Positions 16,563-23,481 of a DNA stretch of 32,501 nucleotides are shown in pieces. The stretch's first letter is position 1. Each line of letters starts with the position of its first letter. The translations under genes and the position numbers were made by a program. Under the pieces are notes generated by a model, which was given only the letters and a program-made list of their open reading frames with translations, had not been told where the DNA came from and searched no databases. Origin of the DNA: Clostridiales bacterium (GTDB lineage Bacteria; Bacillota; Clostridia; Christensenellales; Aristaeellaceae); contig SVGO01000016.1 in assembly GCA_015056305.1 (NCBI GenBank), forward strand, positions 1-32,501. The letters are read 5' to 3'.

Positions 16563-17012
16563 ATGAGACTGGTGATTCAAAGGGTGCTCGAGTCCAGCGT
16601 GAAGGTGGACGGCAATGTGGTCGGCTCCATTGGCAAGGGCTTTATGGTGCTTTGCGGCGTGGAGGAGGGCGATACGCCCGACGATGTGCGCTACTGCGTG
16701 GAGAAGACCGCGGGCTTGCGCATCTTTGAGGACGACGCAGGAAAAATGAATCGTTCGATCATGGATGAGGGCGGCGAAATTCTGGCGATTTCCCAGTTCA
16801 CGCTCCATGGCGACGCGCGTCACGGACGCCGCCCGAGCTTCTCGACCGCGGCGCGCCCGGACGTGGCTGTGCCGATGTACGAGGCGTACTGCAAGGGCCT
16901 GCGCGACAAGGGCATCCATGTGGAAACCGGCATTTTCCAGGCGGATATGAAGGTCTCGCTGATCAATGACGGCCCGGTGACGCTGCTGCTGGATTCCAGG
17001 AGGACGTTCTGA
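16563..17012 (+). CDS. dtd: D-aminoacyl-tRNA deacylase
   Basis: It removes wrongly attached D-amino acids (and glycine from tRNA-Ala) from tRNAs. The start MRLVIQRV is the family standard. The two catalytic motifs are SQFTL (77-81) and GPVT, present as NDGPVT (135-140) rather than the usual NGPVT. The length is normal at 149 aa. The ribosome-binding site is poor, with only GAAAG/CGAG-like stretches before ATG 16563, and the 111-base gap after relA holds nothing else I recognise. The stop overlaps the next ATG as TGATG. The relA-dtd order is conserved in Firmicutes. Confidence 0.95.
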   Translation: MRLVIQRVLESSVKVDGNVVGSIGKGFMVLCGVEEGDTPDDVRYCVEKTAGLRIFEDDAGKMNRSIMDEGGEILAISQFTLHGDARHGRRPSFSTAARPDVAVPMYEAYCKGLRDKGIHVETGIFQADMKVSLINDGPVTLLLDSRRTF

Positions 17013-17620
17013 TGGTTCAGCTCGATATCCGCATGGTGACCGGCGGCCCGCTGGATGTGAATACCTATGTCGTCGGTCCCGAGGGTGGGGCTGGCTGCGT
17101 GGTGATCGATCCCGGCGCGGAGCCGGAGAAGGTGCGCGCTGCGGTCGGTGATCGCCATGTTGAGGCCGTGCTGCTCACGCATGGCCATTTTGACCACATG
17201 CTCTTTGCTCAGCATTGGCTTTCTCTGGGCGCGAAGCTCTATGTGCATGCGCTGGATGCGCAGGCGCTGCGCAGCCCGTCGCTCAATCTCAGCCGGGTGG
17301 TCAATACGCAGCTCGTTCTGCCTGCTGCCGACGTGCTGCTGCAGGAAGGCGATATCGTGCGCGAGGCAGGGCTTGAGCTGATTGTTCTGCATACGCCCGG
17401 CCATACGCCCGGCGGCGTGTGCTATCAGAGCGGAAAAACGCTCTTTTCCGGCGACACACTGTTCTACGGCAGCTATGGCAGGCTCGATCTGCCTGGCGGC
17501 GATGCGGGAGATATGATTGCATCGCTGACCCGGCTGATGCAGCTGGATGCGGACACGATCGCCTATCCGGGTCACGGCATGAAGACGAAGATCGCCTGGG
17601 AACGGGGGAACTACGCGTGA
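17012..17620 (+). CDS. MBL-fold metallo-hydrolase (glyoxalase II-like)
   Basis: A 202-aa metallo-beta-lactamase-fold enzyme of the hydroxyacylglutathione hydrolase-like YqgX group. Metal ligands are all present: THGHFDH (H57, H59, D61, H62), H131 in HTPGHTPGG, D148 in FSGDTLF and H188 in YPGHG. The substrate cannot be read from sequence; small thioesters are likely for the group. It overlaps dtd by one base and hemZ by four, so the three genes are probably translated together. The relA-dtd-MBL-hemZ order is common in Clostridia. Confidence 0.9.
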   Translation: MVQLDIRMVTGGPLDVNTYVVGPEGGAGCVVIDPGAEPEKVRAAVGDRHVEAVLLTHGHFDHMLFAQHWLSLGAKLYVHALDAQALRSPSLNLSRVVNTQLVLPAADVLLQEGDIVREAGLELIVLHTPGHTPGGVCYQSGKTLFSGDTLFYGSYGRLDLPGGDAGDMIASLTRLMQLDADTIAYPGHGMKTKIAWERGNYA

Positions 17621-19098
17621 GAATCGCTATCCAAACCCCGTTTGAGGGGTTTATGAATGACATTGCCGACGTGGTGCGCCTGTTCTATGGCGAGGGTGCG
17701 GCGGTAACCATGCTTGAGGATCACGACGCCGAGCTCACGCATACCCATGCGCAGGAGAACGGTATATGGATTGAGCATTTTATGCTTGCAACCGGTGCGA
17801 CTTCCCTGTCCGCAACCCAGCGCGGCGAGGCATTTGACTGCGGCGGTCTGGAAGAAAAGCGCCAGCTCAAGCGGCTGATCAAGCGCTGCTGCTACAGGCT
17901 TTTTAAAGAATACACCGGCAGGCGGCCCGCGTGGGGCTCGCTGACTGGCATCCGCCCGACAAGGCTGTATTATCAGCAGATGGAGGGCGGAAAGAGCCGC
18001 ACCGAGGCGAGGGAAGCTCTTGCGGATCTGTTCGATTTGTCCGAAGAAAAGCTCGGTCTGCTCGATGAGATCATCACCGCGCAGGACGGCCTGATCCATA
18101 GACCGCAGAACGCTTGCGATCTGTATATCGGCATTCCGTTCTGCACGACGCGCTGCGCATACTGCTCGTTCTCTTCCGGCGAAATCGGCAATGGAAAACT
18201 GGTCGAGCCGTATCTGGATGCGCTCTTTCATGAGATCGACCTGTGCAGCGAGTTGGCGCGGGAGATGGGTTTGGATATCCGCGTGGGTTATATCGGCGGT
18301 GGCACGCCCAGCAGCCTAACGACCAGGCAGCTTGACAGGCTTCTGTGCCGTATGCAATCGCGCTTTGGCAAGCTTTCTGAGCTGACCGTAGAGGCCGGCA
18401 GGCCGGATACGCTGGACAGGGAGAAGCTTGCCATGCTGCGCAGCCATCCCGTCACGCGCATCAGCATCAATCCGCAGACCATGAACGACGAGACGCTCCG
18501 CGTCATCGGCCGTGCGCATACCGCACAGCAGACGATCGACTGCTATCATCTGGCGCGTGAGCTCGGCTTTGACGATATCAATATGGACGTGATCGCTGCG
18601 CTGCCGGGCGAAGACTACGCAATGTTCGCCCACACGCTGGATGTGATCCGTGGGCTTGATCCGGACAGTCTGACCGTGCATACGCTGGCGATTAAGCGCT
18701 CCTCGAAGCTGCATGAGCAGAAATATCAGCAGCAGGAGGAGGACGTCGCCCGGATGGTCGCCCTGGGACGGGAGACGGCCCATGCGATGGGCATGCGCGC
18801 CTATTATCTCTACAGGCAGAAATACATGGCCGAGAATCTGGAGAATGTCGGCTATGCAAAGCCAATGAGCATTTGCCGCTACAACATCGACAACATGGAG
18901 GAGACCACCAGCGTGCTCGCTCTGGGCGCGGGCGGAATCTCAAAATGTGTCATGCGGCAAGAGGAAAAGATCCTGCGCGCACCGAATATAGCCAATATCG
19001 AGCAGTACATTGCCCGTGTGGATGAAATGGCTCAGCGCAAGCGTGCCGCCTTTGAAGAGAAGGCCGCGTGCATTGCCGCGATGCAAAGAGGAGAGTGA
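17617..19098 (+). CDS. hemZ: Coproporphyrinogen dehydrogenase-like radical SAM protein HemZ
   Basis: A radical SAM protein of the HemN/HemZ family, named for oxygen-independent coproporphyrinogen III oxidation. The [4Fe-4S] motif CTTRCAYC gives C176, C180 and C183, followed by GYIGGGTPSSL (SAM-binding glycines) and the VEAGRPDTL and RISINPQTMNDETLRVIGR strands, which are characteristic of HemZ. The N-terminal 170 residues match the HemZ-specific extension. The start is GTG 17617, overlapping the previous stop and 7 bases after GGGGGA (17604-17609); an open frame continues upstream to 17419 but lies inside the MBL gene. At 493 aa it is close to the B. subtilis length. No other haem genes are in the window, so its real substrate here is uncertain. 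Confidence 0.92.
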   Translation: MRIAIQTPFEGFMNDIADVVRLFYGEGAAVTMLEDHDAELTHTHAQENGIWIEHFMLATGATSLSATQRGEAFDCGGLEEKRQLKRLIKRCCYRLFKEYTGRRPAWGSLTGIRPTRLYYQQMEGGKSRTEAREALADLFDLSEEKLGLLDEIITAQDGLIHRPQNACDLYIGIPFCTTRCAYCSFSSGEIGNGKLVEPYLDALFHEIDLCSELAREMGLDIRVGYIGGGTPSSLTTRQLDRLLCRMQSRFGKLSELTVEAGRPDTLDREKLAMLRSHPVTRISINPQTMNDETLRVIGRAHTAQQTIDCYHLARELGFDDINMDVIAALPGEDYAMFAHTLDVIRGLDPDSLTVHTLAIKRSSKLHEQKYQQQEEDVARMVALGRETAHAMGMRAYYLYRQKYMAENLENVGYAKPMSICRYNIDNMEETTSVLALGAGGISKCVMRQEEKILRAPNIANIEQYIARVDEMAQRKRAAFEEKAACIAAMQRGE

Positions 19099-19105
19099 GG
19101 CATTC

Positions 19106-20110
19106 GTGATCATCAGCGATAAACAGGAACTGCGCCGCTGCGTCAAGCAGCTGGTGCGCCGCGCCAATGTCTGCGAGGCTTCGCTTGATTTTGACGTCGA
19201 GCACGGCGAGGTCGGCGTGGAGGCGATGCTCGATCTCTGGGCGCGCCCTGCGGTGACGCCCGGCGAGGCGCTTCTTCGCTCGACGGCGGATCAGACGCCG
19301 TTTTCGCCTGATGCGCGTGCGATGTTTGCCGCGTTGGACGCGCTGGATCTGCCGGTGAAGGATCTGGACCGCGCAAAAACGCTGCAGCTGGAATACGAGC
19401 GACCAGCATATCTGCGTGAGGTGCTCGATACGCTGCGCGCCAAATGCGTGCTTGTTCGCGTGAAGGCGGGCCATGCGTCGGCGGCTGTGTTTGAGGACGA
19501 CCGATTTGAGCCGCTTCTGGTCGCGGAAAGTGAGCGGTTTGCCCCCGGTCGCTATGGCGTGGATTACGCCGGCGCAGCCAGGATGCTCGCCGACGCGGCT
19601 GCTGTGTGCGGCGCACGCAATATTGCACCGGAACGGTTTGATCTTGAGGCGCTGAAATATTGCTTGCTTCCGCTGTGTCAGGATGGCGGCTATGCGCTGC
19701 ATGTACATCTTTCCAGCGAGGAGGAGATCGCAAGGTTTGCGCTGCTGCTGGATGAATTCGATGGTGTGCGTGCGCTGGTCAGCGCCGATCACAGCGCGCA
19801 AAAGCGCCTGATCGACGAGGCGGCGCAGCGCGTGCGGATGCTTGTATGCCTGGACGGCACGGATGAACTGGCCTATGCGCTCGAGCGCCTGGGCACGCGT
19901 TTTGTGGCATTCAGCGCAGGCGCGCGGCTGCCAGAGCAGATGCTGGGCCGCTGGCTGCTGGAGAAGGAAAAAATCTGGCAGGTGATGAGTGAAGCATATC
20001 TTCCGCTGGCCAGAACAGGCTATGAGCTGGAGAGCAGCGCCATCGAGCGCGATGTGCGCCGGATTCTGTGCGACAATCTGCTTTCGCTCTGCCGGAGCGA
20101 ACAAACGTAA
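19106..20110 (+). CDS. Uncharacterised protein, possibly a degenerate amidohydrolase-like TIM barrel
   Basis: I do not firmly recognise this 334-aa protein. It is soluble, with no signal peptide or membrane segment. The alternation of VLVRV, YALHVHL, VRALVSADHS, VRMLVCL and TRFVAFSAG with helices suggests a TIM barrel. The C-terminal stretch ending in EAYLPLARTGYELESSAIERDVRRILCDN recalls the last helices of amidohydrolase or uronate-isomerase-like proteins. However, the expected N-terminal H-x-H metal motif is missing (the first strand reads ASLDFDVEHG), so catalysis of that type is doubtful. GTG 19106 is chosen because it is 5 bases after GAGG (19097-19100) and follows hemZ by 7 bases; an open frame extends upstream into hemZ. 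Its position suggests co-transcription with hemZ. Confidence 0.6.
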   Translation: MIISDKQELRRCVKQLVRRANVCEASLDFDVEHGEVGVEAMLDLWARPAVTPGEALLRSTADQTPFSPDARAMFAALDALDLPVKDLDRAKTLQLEYERPAYLREVLDTLRAKCVLVRVKAGHASAAVFEDDRFEPLLVAESERFAPGRYGVDYAGAARMLADAAAVCGARNIAPERFDLEALKYCLLPLCQDGGYALHVHLSSEEEIARFALLLDEFDGVRALVSADHSAQKRLIDEAAQRVRMLVCLDGTDELAYALERLGTRFVAFSAGARLPEQMLGRWLLEKEKIWQVMSEAYLPLARTGYELESSAIERDVRRILCDNLLSLCRSEQT

Positions 20111-20143
20111 ATGATCATTTGATGATTTCAGGAGGAAACAACG

Positions 20144-20677
20144 ATGAGCAATCCGATTTTTACCATTGAGATGGAGAATGGCATGACCATGAAGGGCGAG
20201 CTGTACCCGGAGATCGCGCCCAACAGCGTGGCGAACTTTGTCGAGCTGGCCAATAAGGGCTTTTATGACGGTGTGATCTTCCATCGCGTGATCCCGGGCT
20301 TCATGATCCAGGGCGGCGACCCGATGGGCCAGGGCATCGGCGGCCCGGGCTACTGCATCAAGGGCGAGTTTGCCCGCAATGGTTTCCCGAACCCGCTCAA
20401 GCATACCCGCGGCGTGCTGTCTATGGCGCGCAGCATGATGCCCAACTCTGCCGGCAGCCAGTTCTTCGTGATGGTCGAGGATGCGCCGCATCTGGACGGC
20501 CAGTATGCTGCGTTCGGCAAGGTGACCGAGGGCATGGAGACCGCCGATGCGATCGTCAGCGCACCGCGTGACCGCCGCAACGATAAGCCGTACGAGGATC
20601 AGAAGATGAAGTCCGTCCGCGTGGAAACCTTCGGCGTCGAGTATACGGTCGAAAAGATCAAGAGCAACAGGTTCTGA
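20144..20677 (+). CDS. ppiB: Peptidyl-prolyl cis-trans isomerase, cyclophilin type
   Basis: It catalyses proline isomerisation during protein folding. The cyclophilin core is clear: FHRVIPGFMIQGGDP with R48, F53 and Q56, the MARSMMPNSAGSQFFVM strand with Q106-F107, and HLDGQYAAFGKVTEGMETAD. The 177 residues start directly with the catalytic domain, without a signal peptide, so it should be cytoplasmic. AGGAGG (20130-20135) is 8 bases before ATG 20144. A 12-bp palindrome (AAATGATCATTT, 20109-20120) lies just upstream, overlapping the previous stop. Confidence 0.95.
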   Translation: MSNPIFTIEMENGMTMKGELYPEIAPNSVANFVELANKGFYDGVIFHRVIPGFMIQGGDPMGQGIGGPGYCIKGEFARNGFPNPLKHTRGVLSMARSMMPNSAGSQFFVMVEDAPHLDGQYAAFGKVTEGMETADAIVSAPRDRRNDKPYEDQKMKSVRVETFGVEYTVEKIKSNRF

Positions 20678-20691
20678 TCGGGAGGCGCCTG

Positions 20692-20955
20692 GTGAAGAAG
20701 AACAAGGTTTTCATCCATCTGATGGGCCGCGAGTATGCCTTGCTGACCGATCAGGATGTGGCGCAGGTGCAGCGCCTGGCGCGCTATGTCGATCGCAAGA
20801 TGCGTGAGGTGTCGATCACGACCCGCGCCGGCGAGGGCATGGTGCCCATGCTCACGGCGATGACGCTGGCGGGCGAGCTCTTCAGCGCGCAGGATGAGAA
20901 TGTACGCCTCAAGAGGGAAATCGCTTCGCTGAAGTCGGAGCAAAAAGCGGAATGA
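20692..20955 (+). CDS. zapA: Cell division protein ZapA
   Basis: ZapA cross-links FtsZ filaments at the division ring. The 87-aa protein has the family N-terminus KVFIHLMGREYALLTDQD, the VQRLARYVDRKMREV helix and a C-terminal coiled coil (LAGELFSAQDENVRLKREIASLKSEQK). The GTG start at 20692 is about 6 bases after GGGAGG (20680-20685), 14 bases after the cyclophilin stop. The order zapA then (here via a U32 gene) mutS2 matches other Firmicutes. Confidence 0.9.
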   Translation: MKKNKVFIHLMGREYALLTDQDVAQVQRLARYVDRKMREVSITTRAGEGMVPMLTAMTLAGELFSAQDENVRLKREIASLKSEQKAE

Positions 20956-20960
20956 TCCGG

Positions 20961-20993
20961 CGGCGGCACAGGCTCTGTGTCGCCGTATTTTCT
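20961..20993 (+). terminator. Intrinsic terminator after zapA
   Basis: An 11-bp stem with one wobble (20961-20971 with 20975-20985) closed by loop GCT is followed by TATTTTCT. The stem is strong and the T-run interrupted. It ends the cyclophilin-zapA unit. Confidence 0.68.
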
Positions 20994-21021
20994 CATGTAA
21001 TCCAGCTTGGCCTGTTTGATA

Positions 21022-21107
21022 AGCGCGAAGCGAAATAGTGAGTCTGAGGGGCGATGCCCCTCAGGCGGGTTTGGGCGGCAGCCCAACGTATCCTCGGGCA
21101 GCTGCCC
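21022..21107 (+). repeat. Palindrome-rich intergenic element, half copy 3
   Basis: Only the right half of the element seen at 241-449 and 6377-6560 is present: GCGAAGCG (about 21025-21032), TGAGGGGC-GAT-GCCCCTCA (21045-21063), TTGGGC-GGCA-GCCCAA (21071-21086), AACGT and a further palindrome GGGCAGCTGCCC (21096-21107). Loops GAT and GGCA are the same as in copy 2 while the stems differ by paired changes. It ends 8 bases before the GGAGG of the U32 gene. Confidence 0.75.
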
Positions 21108-21124
21108 TAATACTCGGAGGTTTT

Positions 21125-23470
21125 ATGGAATTGCTTTCCCCGGCGGGCAACCGCGAAGCATTGACAGCTGCGGTCTCCTGCGGCGCGGACGCCGTGTATC
21201 TGGGATACACGGCATTCGGCGCACGCAGCTATGCCGGCAATTTTGACGATCAGCAGCTCAAAGAGGCGACAGAATATGCCCATGAGCGCGGCAAAAAGAT
21301 ATACGTGACCGTCAATACGCTGGTCAAGCAGTGCGAGACGGACGACTTGTGCGATGTGCTCGAGCTGCTGTGCGAAACTGGCGTCGATGCGGCGATCGTG
21401 CAGGATCTGGGTGTGGTGCGCATGGCCAGGGCGCGGTTCCCGGAGCTGACGCTGCACGCCAGCACGCAGATGACGGTCAATAACGCGCAGGGCGCAAAGC
21501 TGCTTGGCGATCTGGGCCTTACGCGTGTGGTGCCTGCCCGCGAGTGCTCGCTTGCCGAACTGCGCAAGATGGCGGATACCGGCGTGGAGATCGAGGCATT
21601 TGCCCACGGAGCGCTGTGCGTTGCGGTGTCAGGCCAGTGCCTGTTTTCCAGCATGATCGGCGGAAGAAGCGGCAATCGCGGCCGCTGTGCCCAGCCGTGC
21701 CGCCTGCCATATAAGCTCGACGACGGGACGAGCGGCTATCTGCTCTCCACGCGCGACCTGATGCTCATCGATAAAATCCCGCAGATGCGTGACGCGGGCG
21801 TGTATTCCTTCAAGCTCGAAGGACGCATGAAGCGCCCGGAATATGTCGGCGTGATCACGAAGGCCTACCGCGAGGCCATGGACGCGGCCGAGGCACGTGT
21901 GCCGTATCATCCCAGTGAAAAGACGATTCAGGAGCTCAAACAGATCTTCAATCGAGGCGGCTTCACCGAGGGTTATGTCATGAACCGCAGCAACGCGGCG
22001 CTCATGAGCTGGGAACGCCCGAATCACTGGGGCATCCGAATGGGCCGCATCACGTCCATGCGCGGCCCGCTGGCCAGGGTCCTGCTGGAAGAGAATCTGA
22101 GCGACGGCGACGGGCTGCAGGCGCGCGGCAGGGAAGAAACCGACCTTACCTATTCCGGAAACGACGCCGTGGCCGGCACGGAGGCGACCGTACGCATTGC
22201 CTCGGGCAAGCATAAGCCGGGTGACGAAATCTATCGCCTGACGGACGCTGTGCAGATGGCCCAGATCCGCGCAATCATGGCCAAGGAGCAGATCCGCATC
22301 CCGCTGGACGGCGTGCTCACGGCAATGCCCGGAGAGAAGCCGACGCTTGAACTGCGCGATCAGGATGGACATACTGTCTGCGTGACCGGCGAGCAGGAGG
22401 TGCTCCTCGCACAGCAGCGTGCGCTCGATCATGACGGCGCACTCAAGCAGCTCTGCAAAACGGGCGGAACGCCGTATACGCTGGAAAACCTCAAGCTGAT
22501 CAGCGAAAACGCTTTTATGACGGCGGGCATGCTCAACAGCCTGCGCCGCGATGCGCTGGATGCGATGAAGGCAGCCAGAACAAAGGTGACAAGAAAAGAA
22601 GTATCCGGCGTGGAAATGCCTGTCCAGAGGCCTGCGCAGCAGAGGCTGCTCATCGCCAAAGGCGAGCATATTCAGGACGCCGCTGCGCTGCTGGAATGCG
22701 GCGCGGATGTGTTCTATTGGGAACCGCAGGTCTTTTCGCCGGAAGCCATTGAAGCGCAGCTTGAAAAGAATCCGGGCGTCTGCCCGGTACTTGAGCTTCC
22801 GGCGGTGATGAGCAGCGAAGAGCTTCATGATATTCACGCGCTTGTGTGCCGCATGCCTCAGCGCTTTGGCGGCGTTCTTGCGAATAATATCGGTCAGCTG
22901 GGGCTTCAGTGGCCTGTGCCTGTCTTCGGCGGGCAGGGGCTCAATGTGATGAACGGGGAGTGTGCGGCGTTTTATACGGCGCTGGGCGCGCAGCGGCTCA
23001 CGGCTTCCTGCGAGCTGAGCCTCAAGGAGCTTCGTGAACTGCTCTGCTGCGGCGGCAATTATGAAATCGAGGTCTATGGCCGTACGCAGCTCATGCTGCT
23101 GAGCCATTGCCCGATGAGGACGAAGCGCGGCGACGAAAGCCAGGATGACGCCTGCAACAGCTGCGCGGCAAACAGCGGCTGTCCGCAGGTGTATACCGAT
23201 CGCAAGGGCTATCGATTCCCGGCGAAGCGCCAGAAGATGGCGCACGGCTGCGTGGTGCGGCTGTATAACAGCGTACCTACGGATATGGCACGCTCGGCCA
23301 GGAAGCTGTATGACGCGGGCGTCTGCCTGCGCGTGAGCTTCACCGACGAGCCGCCTGCAAGACAGAAGGAGATTGTATCGTCGTACCGCCGGGTGCTCGA
23401 CGAGGGGCAGCCAACGCATGATATGACGGAAGGAGCAACGCTCGGCCATCTGACCCGCGGCGTTGAGTAA
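21125..23470 (+). CDS. U32 family protein (peptidase U32 / RlhA-like, with DUF3656)
   Basis: A 781-aa U32-family protein. The signature EAFAHGALCVAVSGQC begins at residue 157, after the N-terminal barrel MELLSPAGNREALTAAVSCGADAVYLG. Conserved cysteines continue at GNRGRCAQPCRLPY. A central DUF3656-type region and a C-terminal cysteine cluster (SHCPMRTKRGDE...CNSC...GCP) are typical of the long U32 members. Though named peptidases, the best studied relatives (RlhA, TrhP) hydroxylate RNA bases, so an RNA-modification role, probably with an iron-sulfur cluster, is the better guess. ATG 21125 follows GGAGG (21116-21120); an upstream in-frame GTG at 21038 runs through the palindrome-rich repeat and is rejected. 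Confidence 0.88.
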   Translation: MELLSPAGNREALTAAVSCGADAVYLGYTAFGARSYAGNFDDQQLKEATEYAHERGKKIYVTVNTLVKQCETDDLCDVLELLCETGVDAAIVQDLGVVRMARARFPELTLHASTQMTVNNAQGAKLLGDLGLTRVVPARECSLAELRKMADTGVEIEAFAHGALCVAVSGQCLFSSMIGGRSGNRGRCAQPCRLPYKLDDGTSGYLLSTRDLMLIDKIPQMRDAGVYSFKLEGRMKRPEYVGVITKAYREAMDAAEARVPYHPSEKTIQELKQIFNRGGFTEGYVMNRSNAALMSWERPNHWGIRMGRITSMRGPLARVLLEENLSDGDGLQARGREETDLTYSGNDAVAGTEATVRIASGKHKPGDEIYRLTDAVQMAQIRAIMAKEQIRIPLDGVLTAMPGEKPTLELRDQDGHTVCVTGEQEVLLAQQRALDHDGALKQLCKTGGTPYTLENLKLISENAFMTAGMLNSLRRDALDAMKAARTKVTRKEVSGVEMPVQRPAQQRLLIAKGEHIQDAAALLECGADVFYWEPQVFSPEAIEAQLEKNPGVCPVLELPAVMSSEELHDIHALVCRMPQRFGGVLANNIGQLGLQWPVPVFGGQGLNVMNGECAAFYTALGAQRLTASCELSLKELRELLCCGGNYEIEVYGRTQLMLLSHCPMRTKRGDESQDDACNSCAANSGCPQVYTDRKGYRFPAKRQKMAHGCVVRLYNSVPTDMARSARKLYDAGVCLRVSFTDEPPARQKEIVSSYRRVLDEGQPTHDMTEGATLGHLTRGVE

Positions 23471-23481
23471 AGGAGATTGCC

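Noticed and set aside
21038..21124. Upstream GTG extension of the U32 protein
   Set aside because: The 29 added residues would be encoded by the palindrome-rich repeat, and ATG 21125 has its own GGAGG and the family N-terminus MELLSPAGN.
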